Source: Caprella mutica
Lineage: Eukaryota; Arthropoda; Malacostraca; Amphipoda; Caprellidae
DNA: 64,000 bases
NCBI GenBank assembly: GCA_947561585.1
Contig: CANNZV010000119.1
Span: forward strand, 124,001 to 188,000
Direction of reading: 5' to 3'
Part shown: positions 1-10,400 of the stretch, piece after piece
Layout of the letters: each line of letters begins with the position of its first letter
Position numbering within the stretch: position 1 is the stretch's first letter
Program-made: the position numbers and the translations under genes
The notes under the pieces: model-generated
Told to the model about the DNA's origin: nothing
Database searches by the model: none
What the model saw: the letters and a program-made list of their open reading frames with translations, nothing else

Positions 1-3000
1 AGTCCATTAGGATGTGGTAGACAGTAAGTTGAACGTGACAGGTTTGACACTCTGTGGGAGGGTCATTTGAAATCAAGAAGCCATGGGTTAGGGCTGTGTG
101 ACCTATTCTAATGCGGCACACAACCCTCTCCCATAGTCTGTCTTCAAAGTGACTGTTTCGAAGGGGTGATATGTCGGTTTGGATTTTTCTGAGTTTATTG
201 TTGTCTTCAGGGATAGCCTGCCATTGCGTTCTCCATCTCCGGAGAGATTCTGCTTTAATCAGTGCTTTTATGTCGGATCTTGGTATTAGGATATCTTCTA
301 CAAACTGTTCACTAGCGGCAGTTCTTGCAGCGTCGTCTACAGCTTCGTTACCAGGGATACCACAGTGGCTGGGTACCCAGCATAAGTTGATGTTTCCGTT
401 GCAGTTGTGAATTGCTGTATGTATTTTTAGAATGAGTGGGTCTTTGTTGTAGTATTTTTCTATTGCTTGTATTGCTGATTTGGAATCGGTAATAATATTA
501 GTAGTTACTGTATGAGGGCTGTTATCATTAGTTATTGCATCAAGTATTGCATATAGTTCTGCAGTGTAGTTGGATGCATTTGATGAAATTCTCTTAGCTG
601 TTATATTATTTTCTACTGAGTAGGAGTATCCAACTCCGTTTTCTATCTTGGATCCATCAGTGTAAATATTGTTATGTTCAGCATGTTCTATTAAATGTTC
701 ATCAAAGTGGTTCTTCATTTCAAGGGCAGTGTTTCTTTGCTTTTTGTATTGATACATATCCGAGCAGGTTGATATTCGTTCTCTTGTCCAAGGAGGGAAG
801 CTGGTTGTTTCTTCCATTATCAAGTTCTCAACATTCACATTGTATTCCTCTATAAGTCTCTTACACCTCTCTAGGCAGCTCTTGGGAGGGAGGTCTTCAT
901 TAATAAGTTGGTGTAGAGGATGGCCAGTATTCACCTTTATTCTAAGAAAATAATTTAACATTTTTGTTTCGACATAGAATTTAAGAGGTTTAATACCAGA
1001 GTAGGCGTGAATACTTGAAATGGGAGAGCTCTTAAATGCACCCGTGGCAATTCTAATGGCCCAATTTTGTAGAGTCTCTACTTTTTTCATATACGTTTGT
1101 GCAGTGGAAGAGAATGCTTCTATTCCATATTCAATTAAGGGTTTGAGAAGCATTATGTATAGTCTCAGGAGAGATATGCAATCAGCTCCCCATTTCTTGT
1201 GAGTGAGATGTTTTAGTAGGTCTATTGTTTTGAATGCTTTTGTTCGTAAATTGGTTATGTGCGGCTTCCATGTATTGCTTTTGTCAAATATCACTCCAAA
1301 ATATCTGACTTCATCTACTGTATTTATAGGGTTGTTGTAGATGCAGAGGTTAGGATTGAATTTAGGACAGTTTCTCTTTCTGCATATGTGAATACTGACA
1401 GTTTTAGGGGCGGAGAAGGCAAATCCAGTGGTATCACACCACCTTTCCAAACTAGAGATAGCCACTTGCAGTCTTCTCTCCACCATGCCGGTCACAGCAC
1501 CGGACGCAAAGATGGTGAAGTCGTCTACATAGAGTGTCCTTTGAACATTATCTGGTATGGCGTCACAAATGTCATTAATGGCAATCATAAAGAGGCTGCA
1601 ACTAAGCACACTTCCCTGGGGGATGCCTTCTTCAACCAATCTCTCCTCCGAGAAGGAGTTACCAACTCTTACTTTTATGTGTCTGTTTGAGAGGAAACTT
1701 TTCAGAAATATTGGTAAGTTTCCTCTCAGTCCGCAATCGTGGATCTTTTTCAATATGCCATATCTCCATGCAGTGTCATAGGCCTTTTTTAGGTCGAAAA
1801 ACACTGCAAGGAAATGTTGTTTGTTATGGAGGGATTTCTGGATTGCTGTTTCAAGTTGTATTATATTGTCTGTTGTGCTTCTATTAGAGCGAAAGCCGGA
1901 TTGTAAATTGGAGATGAGGTTATTGTGCTCTAAAAACCAGATTAGACGGACATTGATGATTTTTTCTAGTAATTTGCATAAACAGTTAGTCAATGAAATT
2001 GGTCTATAGTTCTGTGGTTGGATTGATCTTTACCAGGTTTTGCTATTGCAACTATTGTGGCAATGCTCCATTTGCTAGGGAATTTTTGAGTCATGATGAT
2101 TCTATTGAATGTTTTCAGGATGAGGGTTTTCATGGTGCTGTGACTAAGCTTTATCATTGAGTAGGAGATATTATCAGGTCCTGGTGAGCTTTCTTCTGAA
2201 GATTGTAGTGCAGAGTCGAATTCCAGTTGAGTTAGGCTATTGTTGTACTGGTGAGGGATATTGTAGGTGTTGAAATTGAGGTATTGCCGTTCTTTAGTCT
2301 CTTTGTATCGTTGAAAATTCTGGGGATAGTTGTTACTATTGGAAATGGTTGCGAAGTGATTCACTAGAATATTAGCTATTTGATGTTGGTCTATTATGTA
2401 GTTGCCGTTGTCGTATTTTAGTACTGGTAGAGGAGAGGGTTTAAATTTGCCACCTATCATTTGTACTTTTTTCCAAATAGGGTTGAGGGTTGTGTTCTGA
2501 TTTATGGAATTTAGGAATTTCTGCCATGACTGTCGTCTTGCTATATTGGAAAAGTATCTTAGTTTTGCTTTTGCTCTGTTGTATGCTATTTTGTTTTCTA
2601 TATTGTTATTTCTGCGAAGTGCTCTTTCTGATATGTTTCTATTTCTTTTCAGATTAGTGAGCTCATCATTCCACCAAGGTATTGGTGGTTTTCTTGGTTT
2701 TCTTGATTTGAAAGGAATTGCCAAGTTTGCAGAGTTGATGATTGTTTCGGTTATGTATTCTGTCAGTGAATCTATGTCCTCAAAATCTTCGTTTCTAATT
2801 TCAGTTGTAGTGTGCTCTTCAAATATTTTCCAATCTGCTTTTTTAAAGTTGTATCTGAGAGGTCCAGTGTATGGTATACGGTTATTATTATCATTAGGAG
2901 TTAGATGTATAGGGTAATGGTCACTTCCATATCGTGAGGCATTAACTGAGTAGTTGAAATGGTCAACACAATCAGAAGAGCATATGGACAGATCAATGGT

Positions 3001-3543
3001 GGAGTAGGTATCTGTTTGAATATGATAATGAGTTGGGGATTCGTCATTGATGATTGATATTGGCAGGTCTAGAAGCAGTTCTTCGATGATTTTTCCACGT
3101 GCATCTGCAGTATCTATTACAGTTCCGCCCCAAACGGGGCTCTTGGCATTGAAGTCTCCCAAGAGGAGGAATGGAGGTTGTAGTTGGTTTATGAGGTTGG
3201 TTAAATCTTGCTTGGTACAGGGGATATGGGGTAGGTAGAGGGAACAGATGGTGAATATTTTGCCAATATTCACTTTAGCAGCAACTGCTTGCAAGTTAGT
3301 GTTGAGAGTTAGGGGTTGATGAAATATATCATTCTTGATTAGTATTGCTGTTCCTCTTTCGTGGTCGTCGTCTCTGGTAGGAGTTGAAGTAAGTATTTTA
3401 TATCCTGAAGGTGAATAAATTCTATTTTTAATTAGGGTTTCCTGTAGGCAAACGCAGGATGGATTATATTCATTCAACAAAATCTTCAGGTCTGAAAAAT
3501 GAGTGTTCAGGGCCTGAATATTCCATTGAATGACATTGATCAT
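1..3543 (-). pseudogene. Retrotransposon ORF2 (endonuclease, reverse transcriptase, RNase H), frameshifted and truncated by the window
   Basis: Open from the ATG at 3543 for 517 residues. The N-terminal apurinic-type endonuclease shows the expected residues: N8, E35 in CLQET, D130/N132 in GDFN, and D208/H209 in SDH. The start of the reverse transcriptase follows. The frame then fails at about 2015-2022, where one base appears to be missing after a PGKD motif. Past that point the minus strand continues in another frame with the polymerase box YVDD (about 1515-1530) and an RNase H domain whose acidic residues are visible: TDGS near 650-670, the AEL box near 560-575, TDS near 470-485, and a PSHCGIPGN box near 350-385. 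No further stop was noticed up to base 1. The lesion could be real decay or an assembly error. Confidence 0.88.
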
Positions 3544-4835
3544 TGTGATGATCTATTGTGCTTTTTGTCTGTTGAACTGCTGGAATATCCAACAGTAGGG
3601 ATTTTTTGCAAGTTTTCTGTTGATTTTCGTGAATTTAGTTTTTTGTTGGCAACATCTCTGTAAGTTGGTGATAGTCTTCTTTTTCTGGGATCATATTTGT
3701 TTGAGGACTCGTCACTTAAATCGTCCTCGCTCATATCATATGATACAACATTTGCAGTTTTAACGTTTTTCTTGTTGGCTTCGATGAAGTTGGTGGAGAT
3801 TTTACTTGTATTGGGAGTATTTTGGGACTGTACTATTGTACTCTTTTTGGGTGTTTTTACTAGGCTTTGTTCTTTATTTATTTTCTTATTGAATATTTTT
3901 GAAGGCGAGGTTTTTCTATCTTGATGAATGGGTTTGGGGATTGAAGAAGGAGCATTCGTCTTTTTTGAAGATTCATTTGAGTGATGTCTGTTTTTTATTT
4001 TAGCACAGTTTAGATTGTCTGTGTTGCTTTTTAATTTTGGATTATTGTTAACAGGTTGTTGTACAGTTTTTCTTTGTTGATTATTGTTATTTGCAGGGTC
4101 TTGTGACTCTGTTTCTGTGAGTGGTGGATAGAATAGTTCTTCGTATTGTGGGGATGTTTCTAGAAACTTTTCTATTGCATCTGGTTTGGGGAGTTTTTCT
4201 TTCATTTGGAGGTTGATTATTTTAGCTTCACATTGGTATCTGGGGCAGGTTTTGCTATTGCTCAGATGCTCTCCTTTGCAATGGAGGCACCGTAAGCTGT
4301 ATGTGCATTCTTCTTTGGTATGTCTTTTTTTGGAGCAATTGAAACATATTTTGTCATCATTTCTACAATATTTAGATATATGTCCATACTTTAAGCAGTT
4401 ATAGCACTGCTGGGGCGTATAATTGTATTCATCTACTTTTACTATTAACCAATCAGCAATTCGGATGGTCTTTGGACAGGAAAGAAGGTTGAAAGTAAGG
4501 ATATATGTATCAGTTTTAATAATTTCACCATTCCTTTTAATTGTCACTCTCCTGATTTCGGCAACATCTTGTGGTTTCAGGTGTTCTTTAATTTCATCTT
4601 CTGTGTCATGTTTCAAGCACTTGCATCTTATTACTCCTTTAACTTGGTTGAATCTCTTGTGTTTATATATAATTACGGGTTGATCTGCTATTTTCTTAAT
4701 TTTTTCAATGTTGATAGATTGTTCCTGGTTTTTGACTTCTATGAACAAACCACTCCTTCCTGACTTCTTCACTTTGACATCTCCAAGTTTGTTTTTAATT
4801 TCTCGATCCAGTTTTATGGGGCTTATATCCTCCAT
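3540..4835 (-). CDS. Retrotransposon ORF1, gag-like nucleic-acid-binding protein (431 aa)
   Basis: The ORF1 protein of the retrotransposon, expected to bind element RNA and help form the ribonucleoprotein particle. The sequence shows three zinc knuckles in a row: C144-C147-H152-C157, C164-C167-H172-C177 and C183-C186-H190-C197 (the third with shorter then longer spacing). Residues 1-140 are basic and lysine-rich and carry no motif I recognise. The tail after residue 200 is low-complexity, rich in Asn, Lys, Ser and Gln. The frame is fully open from ATG to stop, so this half of the element looks young. The stop TGA overlaps the ORF2 start in ATGA. Start choice: the first ATG after the leader, giving a normal length for such gags. 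Confidence 0.9.
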   Translation of the reverse strand: MEDISPIKLDREIKNKLGDVKVKKSGRSGLFIEVKNQEQSINIEKIKKIADQPVIIYKHKRFNQVKGVIRCKCLKHDTEDEIKEHLKPQDVAEIRRVTIKRNGEIIKTDTYILTFNLLSCPKTIRIADWLIVKVDEYNYTPQQCYNCLKYGHISKYCRNDDKICFNCSKKRHTKEECTYSLRCLHCKGEHLSNSKTCPRYQCEAKIINLQMKEKLPKPDAIEKFLETSPQYEELFYPPLTETESQDPANNNNQQRKTVQQPVNNNPKLKSNTDNLNCAKIKNRHHSNESSKKTNAPSSIPKPIHQDRKTSPSKIFNKKINKEQSLVKTPKKSTIVQSQNTPNTSKISTNFIEANKKNVKTANVVSYDMSEDDLSDESSNKYDPRKRRLSPTYRDVANKKLNSRKSTENLQKIPTVGYSSSSTDKKHNRSSQ

Positions 4836-5545
4836 AATATTGCATCCAGGAAATTTGACATAGAAAAATTTTGAATAGTAAGGTTCGTTATTTCTAAACA
4901 GGCTGTCAAACTCCTGGAGCTTTTTCAGGTCTCTATAAGTTTTACCTTGTCGGTTTTTCCTCTTTCTTCTGACTTGATTCCAATCTTCATTGTTATTTGA
5001 ATCTTTGTCTAGTTGATTGTTGCCAGTAGCCTTAGGCGGGCCAGCCTGGTCTCCACTGAACCCTTTGCTGCCAGTCGTATTCTCTTGTCACACAAGTACA
5101 GGGCTGGCCTGGTCTCCACCACGCCCTGGTTCAGTAGCAGAGTCACGAACAGCTCCCACCTGAACAATGGGGGGCTGACCGGGCGCGACACTCTCACTGC
5201 ATTCTGCAGTGAGAGTTCCGTTAACGCCATTAGCGTTTATTTCATTATTAGACTTTTCCATATTTTCTATTTATGCCCTATAGATAGGGGGGTTTGTTAA
5301 TGGGGTCTCCTTCCCCAGCTATTCCCTTCATAGCTGAGCCATATCAGTTGTCAGTTTTTCATCCAAGGGTCCGTCCATACCATCTCTCAGTCTGGAGCCT
5401 CAGGCAGAGCCAACCTAGCATGATTGGATCTACCTGAGGGTCGAGACCCCCAGCTAGTATAGCCTCTGCCATCATTGGCCCACTCAAGCCCCCTCACCAC
5501 GGCAAGGTGGATGGCTCGAGGGGGTGCTTTCTCATGTTTCATTGA
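4836..5545 (-). other. Leader (5' UTR) of the non-LTR retrotransposon
   Basis: GC-richer than its surroundings and directly upstream of ORF1. Near the outer end (5440-5525) the minus strand carries a block with inverted GC-rich arms around a GTGAGGGGGCTT motif, suggesting a folded 5' RNA. A 73-codon open frame on the minus strand at 5009-5230 shows no motif and is probably chance coding within the leader. No start of transcription can be read with certainty. Confidence 0.55.
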
Positions 5546-7208
5546 TTAAATTTATATTTAGAGGTGAGGTAGTTTATCAAGGAGGTGATGTCAAAATGAT
5601 TCTCTTCTTCTTCGCCAAGCATGAGACGCATTATTTCATTGAAGTCTTTTGTATTTCTTGTTGAAAGGAAGAATGGTTCTCTTACAGGTCTATAGTTTAT
5701 AATATATAATGGTATTATAGGAGGAAATCAAAAGTTGATCTAAAATTCATGTCGTTTGACATGAGGTTTGTAGGGGTTACTTCCATTCATTCAGTTTAAG
5801 AGAGAGTATTTCTCCTGTGCAGGTCCCAGTTGCTTCCTTTACCCTACAGGTGAAAAAGACTATCGAATGGGCCTTGGAAGCATCTCAGATTAAATTTATA
5901 ATATTTATTTAAAAAATCCATTATATATAAACAGTACCATTTAGCAATCTACAAAAATAATACTTCTAAAGTTTCGACTAGATCAACTTCTTATAAAAAC
6001 ATAAAAGTATTTAAAATATCAAGTTATACGAATCAAATGAGTTACACACAACATGAAGTGAAAAGTGCGTTCTTAACCAGTATCATAATTTATAGCCAAT
6101 CTTGCTATGTATAGCTAATTATTTTACAACGGAAAATTGAGCTAGACTTCAACAGTTTCAAGACATTAGTCAGCACATTAACACACAAAAACAAACAAGC
6201 AATAGTTCAACATTTTAAAATAAATAACTGAATATAGAATTTTCTAATCCCTCAATTTTCTTTCATTACTTCGAAAGAGAAAAACAAATTTCTGTGTTAA
6301 TTCAGAATAATTAATTATCAAGGAGATTAACGTCTGATTCGGAACCAAAGGCCATATTGCTTACGGCAAAAGGAATTAAATACAAGGGACTGGTAGAAAC
6401 AGTCACAAAGGAGAGTGGCTTCATGAACAAAGTTACTTACCACCGTTAGTGACAATGCTCATGGATACAGAAAAGCTACTCCGTGAATGCAGTCACTTCC
6501 CAATGAATGTGCGAAAAGGGACACAAGCAACGGTAACTGCACTCACGGTTAGAAGAGGAAAATGAAGAGGTGATAGTAAATGAAGACTACGAGCCTACCT
6601 AGCACAGAAATCTAAGACCTCGTAATTGAAGAGCATAACCATAGCGATATCCTCTAAAACTGCAAGTAGCGTTAAAAATTCAAAATAAGACATTTTTCTT
6701 TCAATTTGTACGATTGGATCTGATAAAGCGATAATAAAATGAAATTAGCCTACTATTTACAAAATATTATTATATAATTTGGAATAGTTAGTTACTTTAA
6801 TTAAATTTGGTCTAATTGTTTCTGAACAAATGATTGATTAACAAAGAGTGACGATAGACTACACTTCCTTTCACTGAACACGCACGAGTTAACAATAACT
6901 GTGCATACTCTATTAAGTGCATCACAAGCACTTGGGAGTGCACTGGAACATTATTGATCGACATGACTCGGGACTGCAGAAAATGCACTAGTAACAGAAA
7001 ACTGGATTAAAAACAAAAATATTAGATAAAAATTATCAATGGAGAGCAAATTCTCATAGAATGTTCTCTTCTAAATCTGCTCCCAATTTAAGAAAAAAAG
7101 ATAATAAATAACATACATTAGCTATATGGAACGTGAAGTTGAATTTAATTTAGAAATGTTAAGTAAATTTTATAAATCTTGATAGAGATCCAAAAATAAA
7201 TGAAAGAT
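5546..7208. other. Non-coding stretch between the retrotransposon and ERGIC3
   Basis: No gene seen. Bases 5546-5890 could be host DNA or more element leader. The rest is AT-rich. One segment, about 6331-6436, resembles 7948-8056 inside ERGIC3 intron 9 (shared runs such as CAAAGGCCATAT / CAAAGACCATAT followed by CAGTCACAA), so it is a dispersed repeat of unknown class. Confidence 0.6.
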
Positions 7209-7412
7209 ACATAAGCTAAGTTCTTAATTATTGTTCAGTTCAACATTTCGGACACGCAAGAAAAAAATGTATAATAATAATTATTCAACTTTAATTAGTA
7301 TCCATGATACCTAGATACAAATTAGCTACAATTAAAATTAAATAATAATTATTATATTTTTTTTCTTACGTGTCCGAAAATGTTGAACTGACCGATAATT
7401 AGGAACTTACCC
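7209..7412. mobile_element. Short inverted-repeat element (MITE family 2), in the ERGIC3 3' region
   Basis: The two ends are inverted copies of about 60 bp, reading roughly TTCTTAATTATTGTTCAG at the left and the complement of CTGACCGATAATTAGGAAC at the right, each followed by a run that includes CGGACACG and poly-A/T. The centre holds half of the palindromic module found in MITE family 1 (TATCCATGATACC). It lies only 60 bp past the ERGIC3 stop, so it probably forms part of that gene's 3' UTR. Related copies: 9661-9716 (one end only), 10447-10572 (internally deleted), 63613-63772. Confidence 0.7.
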
Positions 7413-7472
7413 TAACGGCCTAACCTATAAATTTCCTCCGAAAAAGACTAATCTGCCTGATAAAGAGTTACA

Positions 7473-10400
7473 TTAGGTAGACTTTCCAATTTGTAGTTTC
7501 TTCTGAAGAGCTTTGGAAGACTGGTAGATGAAAGAATCGACCAAACCCGCCACTGTGAAGACACCTCCTATTATTGCACACAAATTGGTGAGGAGTTGAG
7601 GAAGGGACCTGCAGATGGGACAAAGTGGTTAAAAAAGGGAATAAGCAATGTATTGTTAAGGGCCGTACACACGTAGGGTTTTTTAAGCCTTTCGACCAGA
7701 CTTTTTGCTGAGCTCCTCCTACTTTTCCACGAGAATATAAGAAAAAACTGTATAATTATTATTTAACTCAAACCAACTTTATTTCAGTTGGTATCCATGA
7801 TATTTGCAGGTATCATGGATAGCAACTGAAATAAATAATAATTATATAGTTTTTCTTACATCCTCGTGGAAAAAGAGGAGGAGCTTAGCAAAATGTCTGG
7901 TGGAAAGACTTAAAAAAAACCCTAAGTGTGTACGGCCATTTAGTGGGTTTGCACGTCTGCTTTGGAACCAAAGACCATATCGCTGACGTTAAAAGAAAAC
8001 TAAATGCAAGGGATTCAAAGAAGCAGTCACAAGGAAAGTAGATCCATGAACAATAATATTTAAACATACCTAAAGACAATAAAATGGTCAACATAACTAG
8101 TTTAAGATATTACAAGACATCTTATTAACTTCTTACAAGCTAAATAAAAAAAATTCAGAAAAATTAAAAAACTATTTTATTAGCTAATAATTACCTTGGC
8201 TGTTCAGAATATTTGACCATCATTGGTGAGAGGTCATAGGAGAAGAAAAGACCTGGAACCTCATTGTCAAAAATACTCCTCTTCTCCTGAAATAAATGCG
8301 ACAAAAATAAGACAAGTAACTTCAAATATTTTCACTATTTTCATTACCCTCTCATTTGTAACACTATGGTAAAGGTACAAATAAATGGGATAACAAGTGT
8401 CAATATGCCAGGACTAGTTAGAAAACAAGCTTTAGCTACTAGCTATATCAATTTTTTACCATAATTAAAACAATTCATAATGTGGAAAGAAGCTAGTTAC
8501 ATAAATAGTTTGGATAGCTAGCTATGTATAATTATATTTCACAAAATTATAATTTTTCAAAGGTAAAAACAAGTTTATTAATACAATGAGTATCTAATAT
8601 TATAGTAAAAACTTAGCTAAGTTAAATCTTTAAGAATTTCATTTTAAAATCTATAGTTTACATTTTTACGCCACTACATGTGAACTTTTCACTTTGTTCA
8701 TTTTTGTATTGTGAGTTAATAATGAAATACTTATTAAGAAGCTAATTTACCTTCTCTAGTTGCGTGACAGAAAACTGGTTAGCAGGGAATGTGGAGCCAT
8801 CTAATCTCTGATAGAGAGTTGGTACAATCTTTAGGTAGTAGTTGATAGTTCGCAAGCCGGTATCTGAAGTATGTACATACCTGTAGAGGGAAGAGTTATA
8901 CTTTAATTGCACGAGCCATTTCTATTTTTTAATACTGAATTAGCTAGCTATATTGTGAAAATATAAGAGATGAGGTTCCCCATAAAGATTTTTCTTAGTT
9001 CTTACCCGGAATTTTTTTTTCGGTTTTAGTATTTTAAATTGTTTTTTCATTTTTGTAGTAGCTACCTATATGTTGATTCTGAATAAATATTATTTATTTA
9101 TCAGGTAATTGTGTGGTTAAAAGGAGATTCTGATCATAAAAAGACATAGCACAAAAAGTCATACATTGCACAAAGCTCAAGAAAACGTCCATGATATTTA
9201 CTGAAGCATCCTGTTCCCAACATTTTAACATATAAACTCTCACCCATTTAAGGGAGCGGAGTTAAAACCATGGCCCCAACTGTCAGCTTCATTGTGTGTT
9301 GTCGGAGCTACCACCACCTCGCCGAAACTTAACATGCGTATGGTATGTGAAAGGTCCAACTCGTCAATATTGTAGTTGTGGAATTCATGAACTGCAGAAA
9401 GAAATGATCGTGAAACTAATATTAGACGACACCCATAAAAAATATCAAAAGCCCAAAAAGCTCCAGTAATATCACTGGATCTTCTAAACGGGCTTGATAA
9501 TTGCCTATTTTATTTATCTTTGTATTTTTATTATCAATAAAGTTATCATTATCGATAATCGGAGATAAAACTTACTGTGCAAATGATTAGCCAAGTAGGA
9601 GTTGCCAGGGGAGATGTGAAAATTACCACCCACCTGATAGAATGATACATTAAATAACTAGGGTAAGTTCTTAATTATCGGTCAGTACTACATCTTCGGA
9701 CACGTAAGAAAAATTGAAATTTAGTCAAAGCACAATATGATTCAAAAGATTCAATAAATAAACTTAAGTGCGACTAACCCTGTTGACATTAAGGTAGCCA
9801 TACACCTGACAGCCTTCTTTAGAGATGTGCTTAGCAGATGACTTCACACCCTCTCTCTTGCACTGCTCAAACTTGTCAGTGTCTGGTGTGGCCCAGCCCT
9901 TGGCTCTGTACGCCTCCAAAATATCATTGCATGTGTCACAACATCTGAAAAATGCAAAGAAGGATACTGAAGAGTCACTAGAATTAAATAAAGTATCAGT
10001 TTTTCTACAGACAATTAATAACAGGAACTAGGTAATGCTTAATGATCACTCAACAGGATAGCTATTTGAAAACATCATAATTAATATGACTCAACAACAT
10101 CTTCAGATGAATAGCAATGAGCAGCACTTGTTTAAATATCGCCTAAATGAAGTTATTAATTTAGTCGATGGTTTAACATGTGATTTAGTTAATTGAAAGC
10201 ACAAACTATGAATTTCCATCAAAAGATCAAATAATATCCATGAGAAATCCTAAAGCAAAATAAGGTGTCCATGAAACACTTCTAATGAGTTTGTTCATGG
10301 TTTTCACATGAAAAAATAACATGAAGGGTTAATAAAACAAATAAGTTTACTCTATGAAGAACATGGTGGCTTATATATAGCTAGGTAGCTACATGAAAAA

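Larger units (their letters stand above)
1..5545 (-). mobile_element. I/Jockey-type non-LTR retrotransposon, cut by the window edge
   Basis: A LINE-like element read on the minus strand. It starts near 5545, has a leader, then ORF1 (gag-like), then ORF2 (endonuclease, reverse transcriptase, RNase H), and leaves the window at base 1. ORF1 and ORF2 overlap by ATGA at 3540-3543, an arrangement that suits coupled re-initiation. An RNase H domain with a three-knuckle gag is typical of the I group of insect elements; the exact clade needs an RT tree. The 5' border is inferred from the end of a GC-richer leader near 5545 and could lie further right (up to about 5890). The 3' end and any target-site duplication are outside the window. 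One frameshift in ORF2 makes this copy inactive as written. Confidence 0.9.

Noticed and set aside
171..410. Plus-strand ORF at the left edge, and similar plus-strand ORFs to 4763
   Set aside because: Antisense shadows of the retrotransposon ORFs; the minus strand carries the RNase H and endonuclease motifs.
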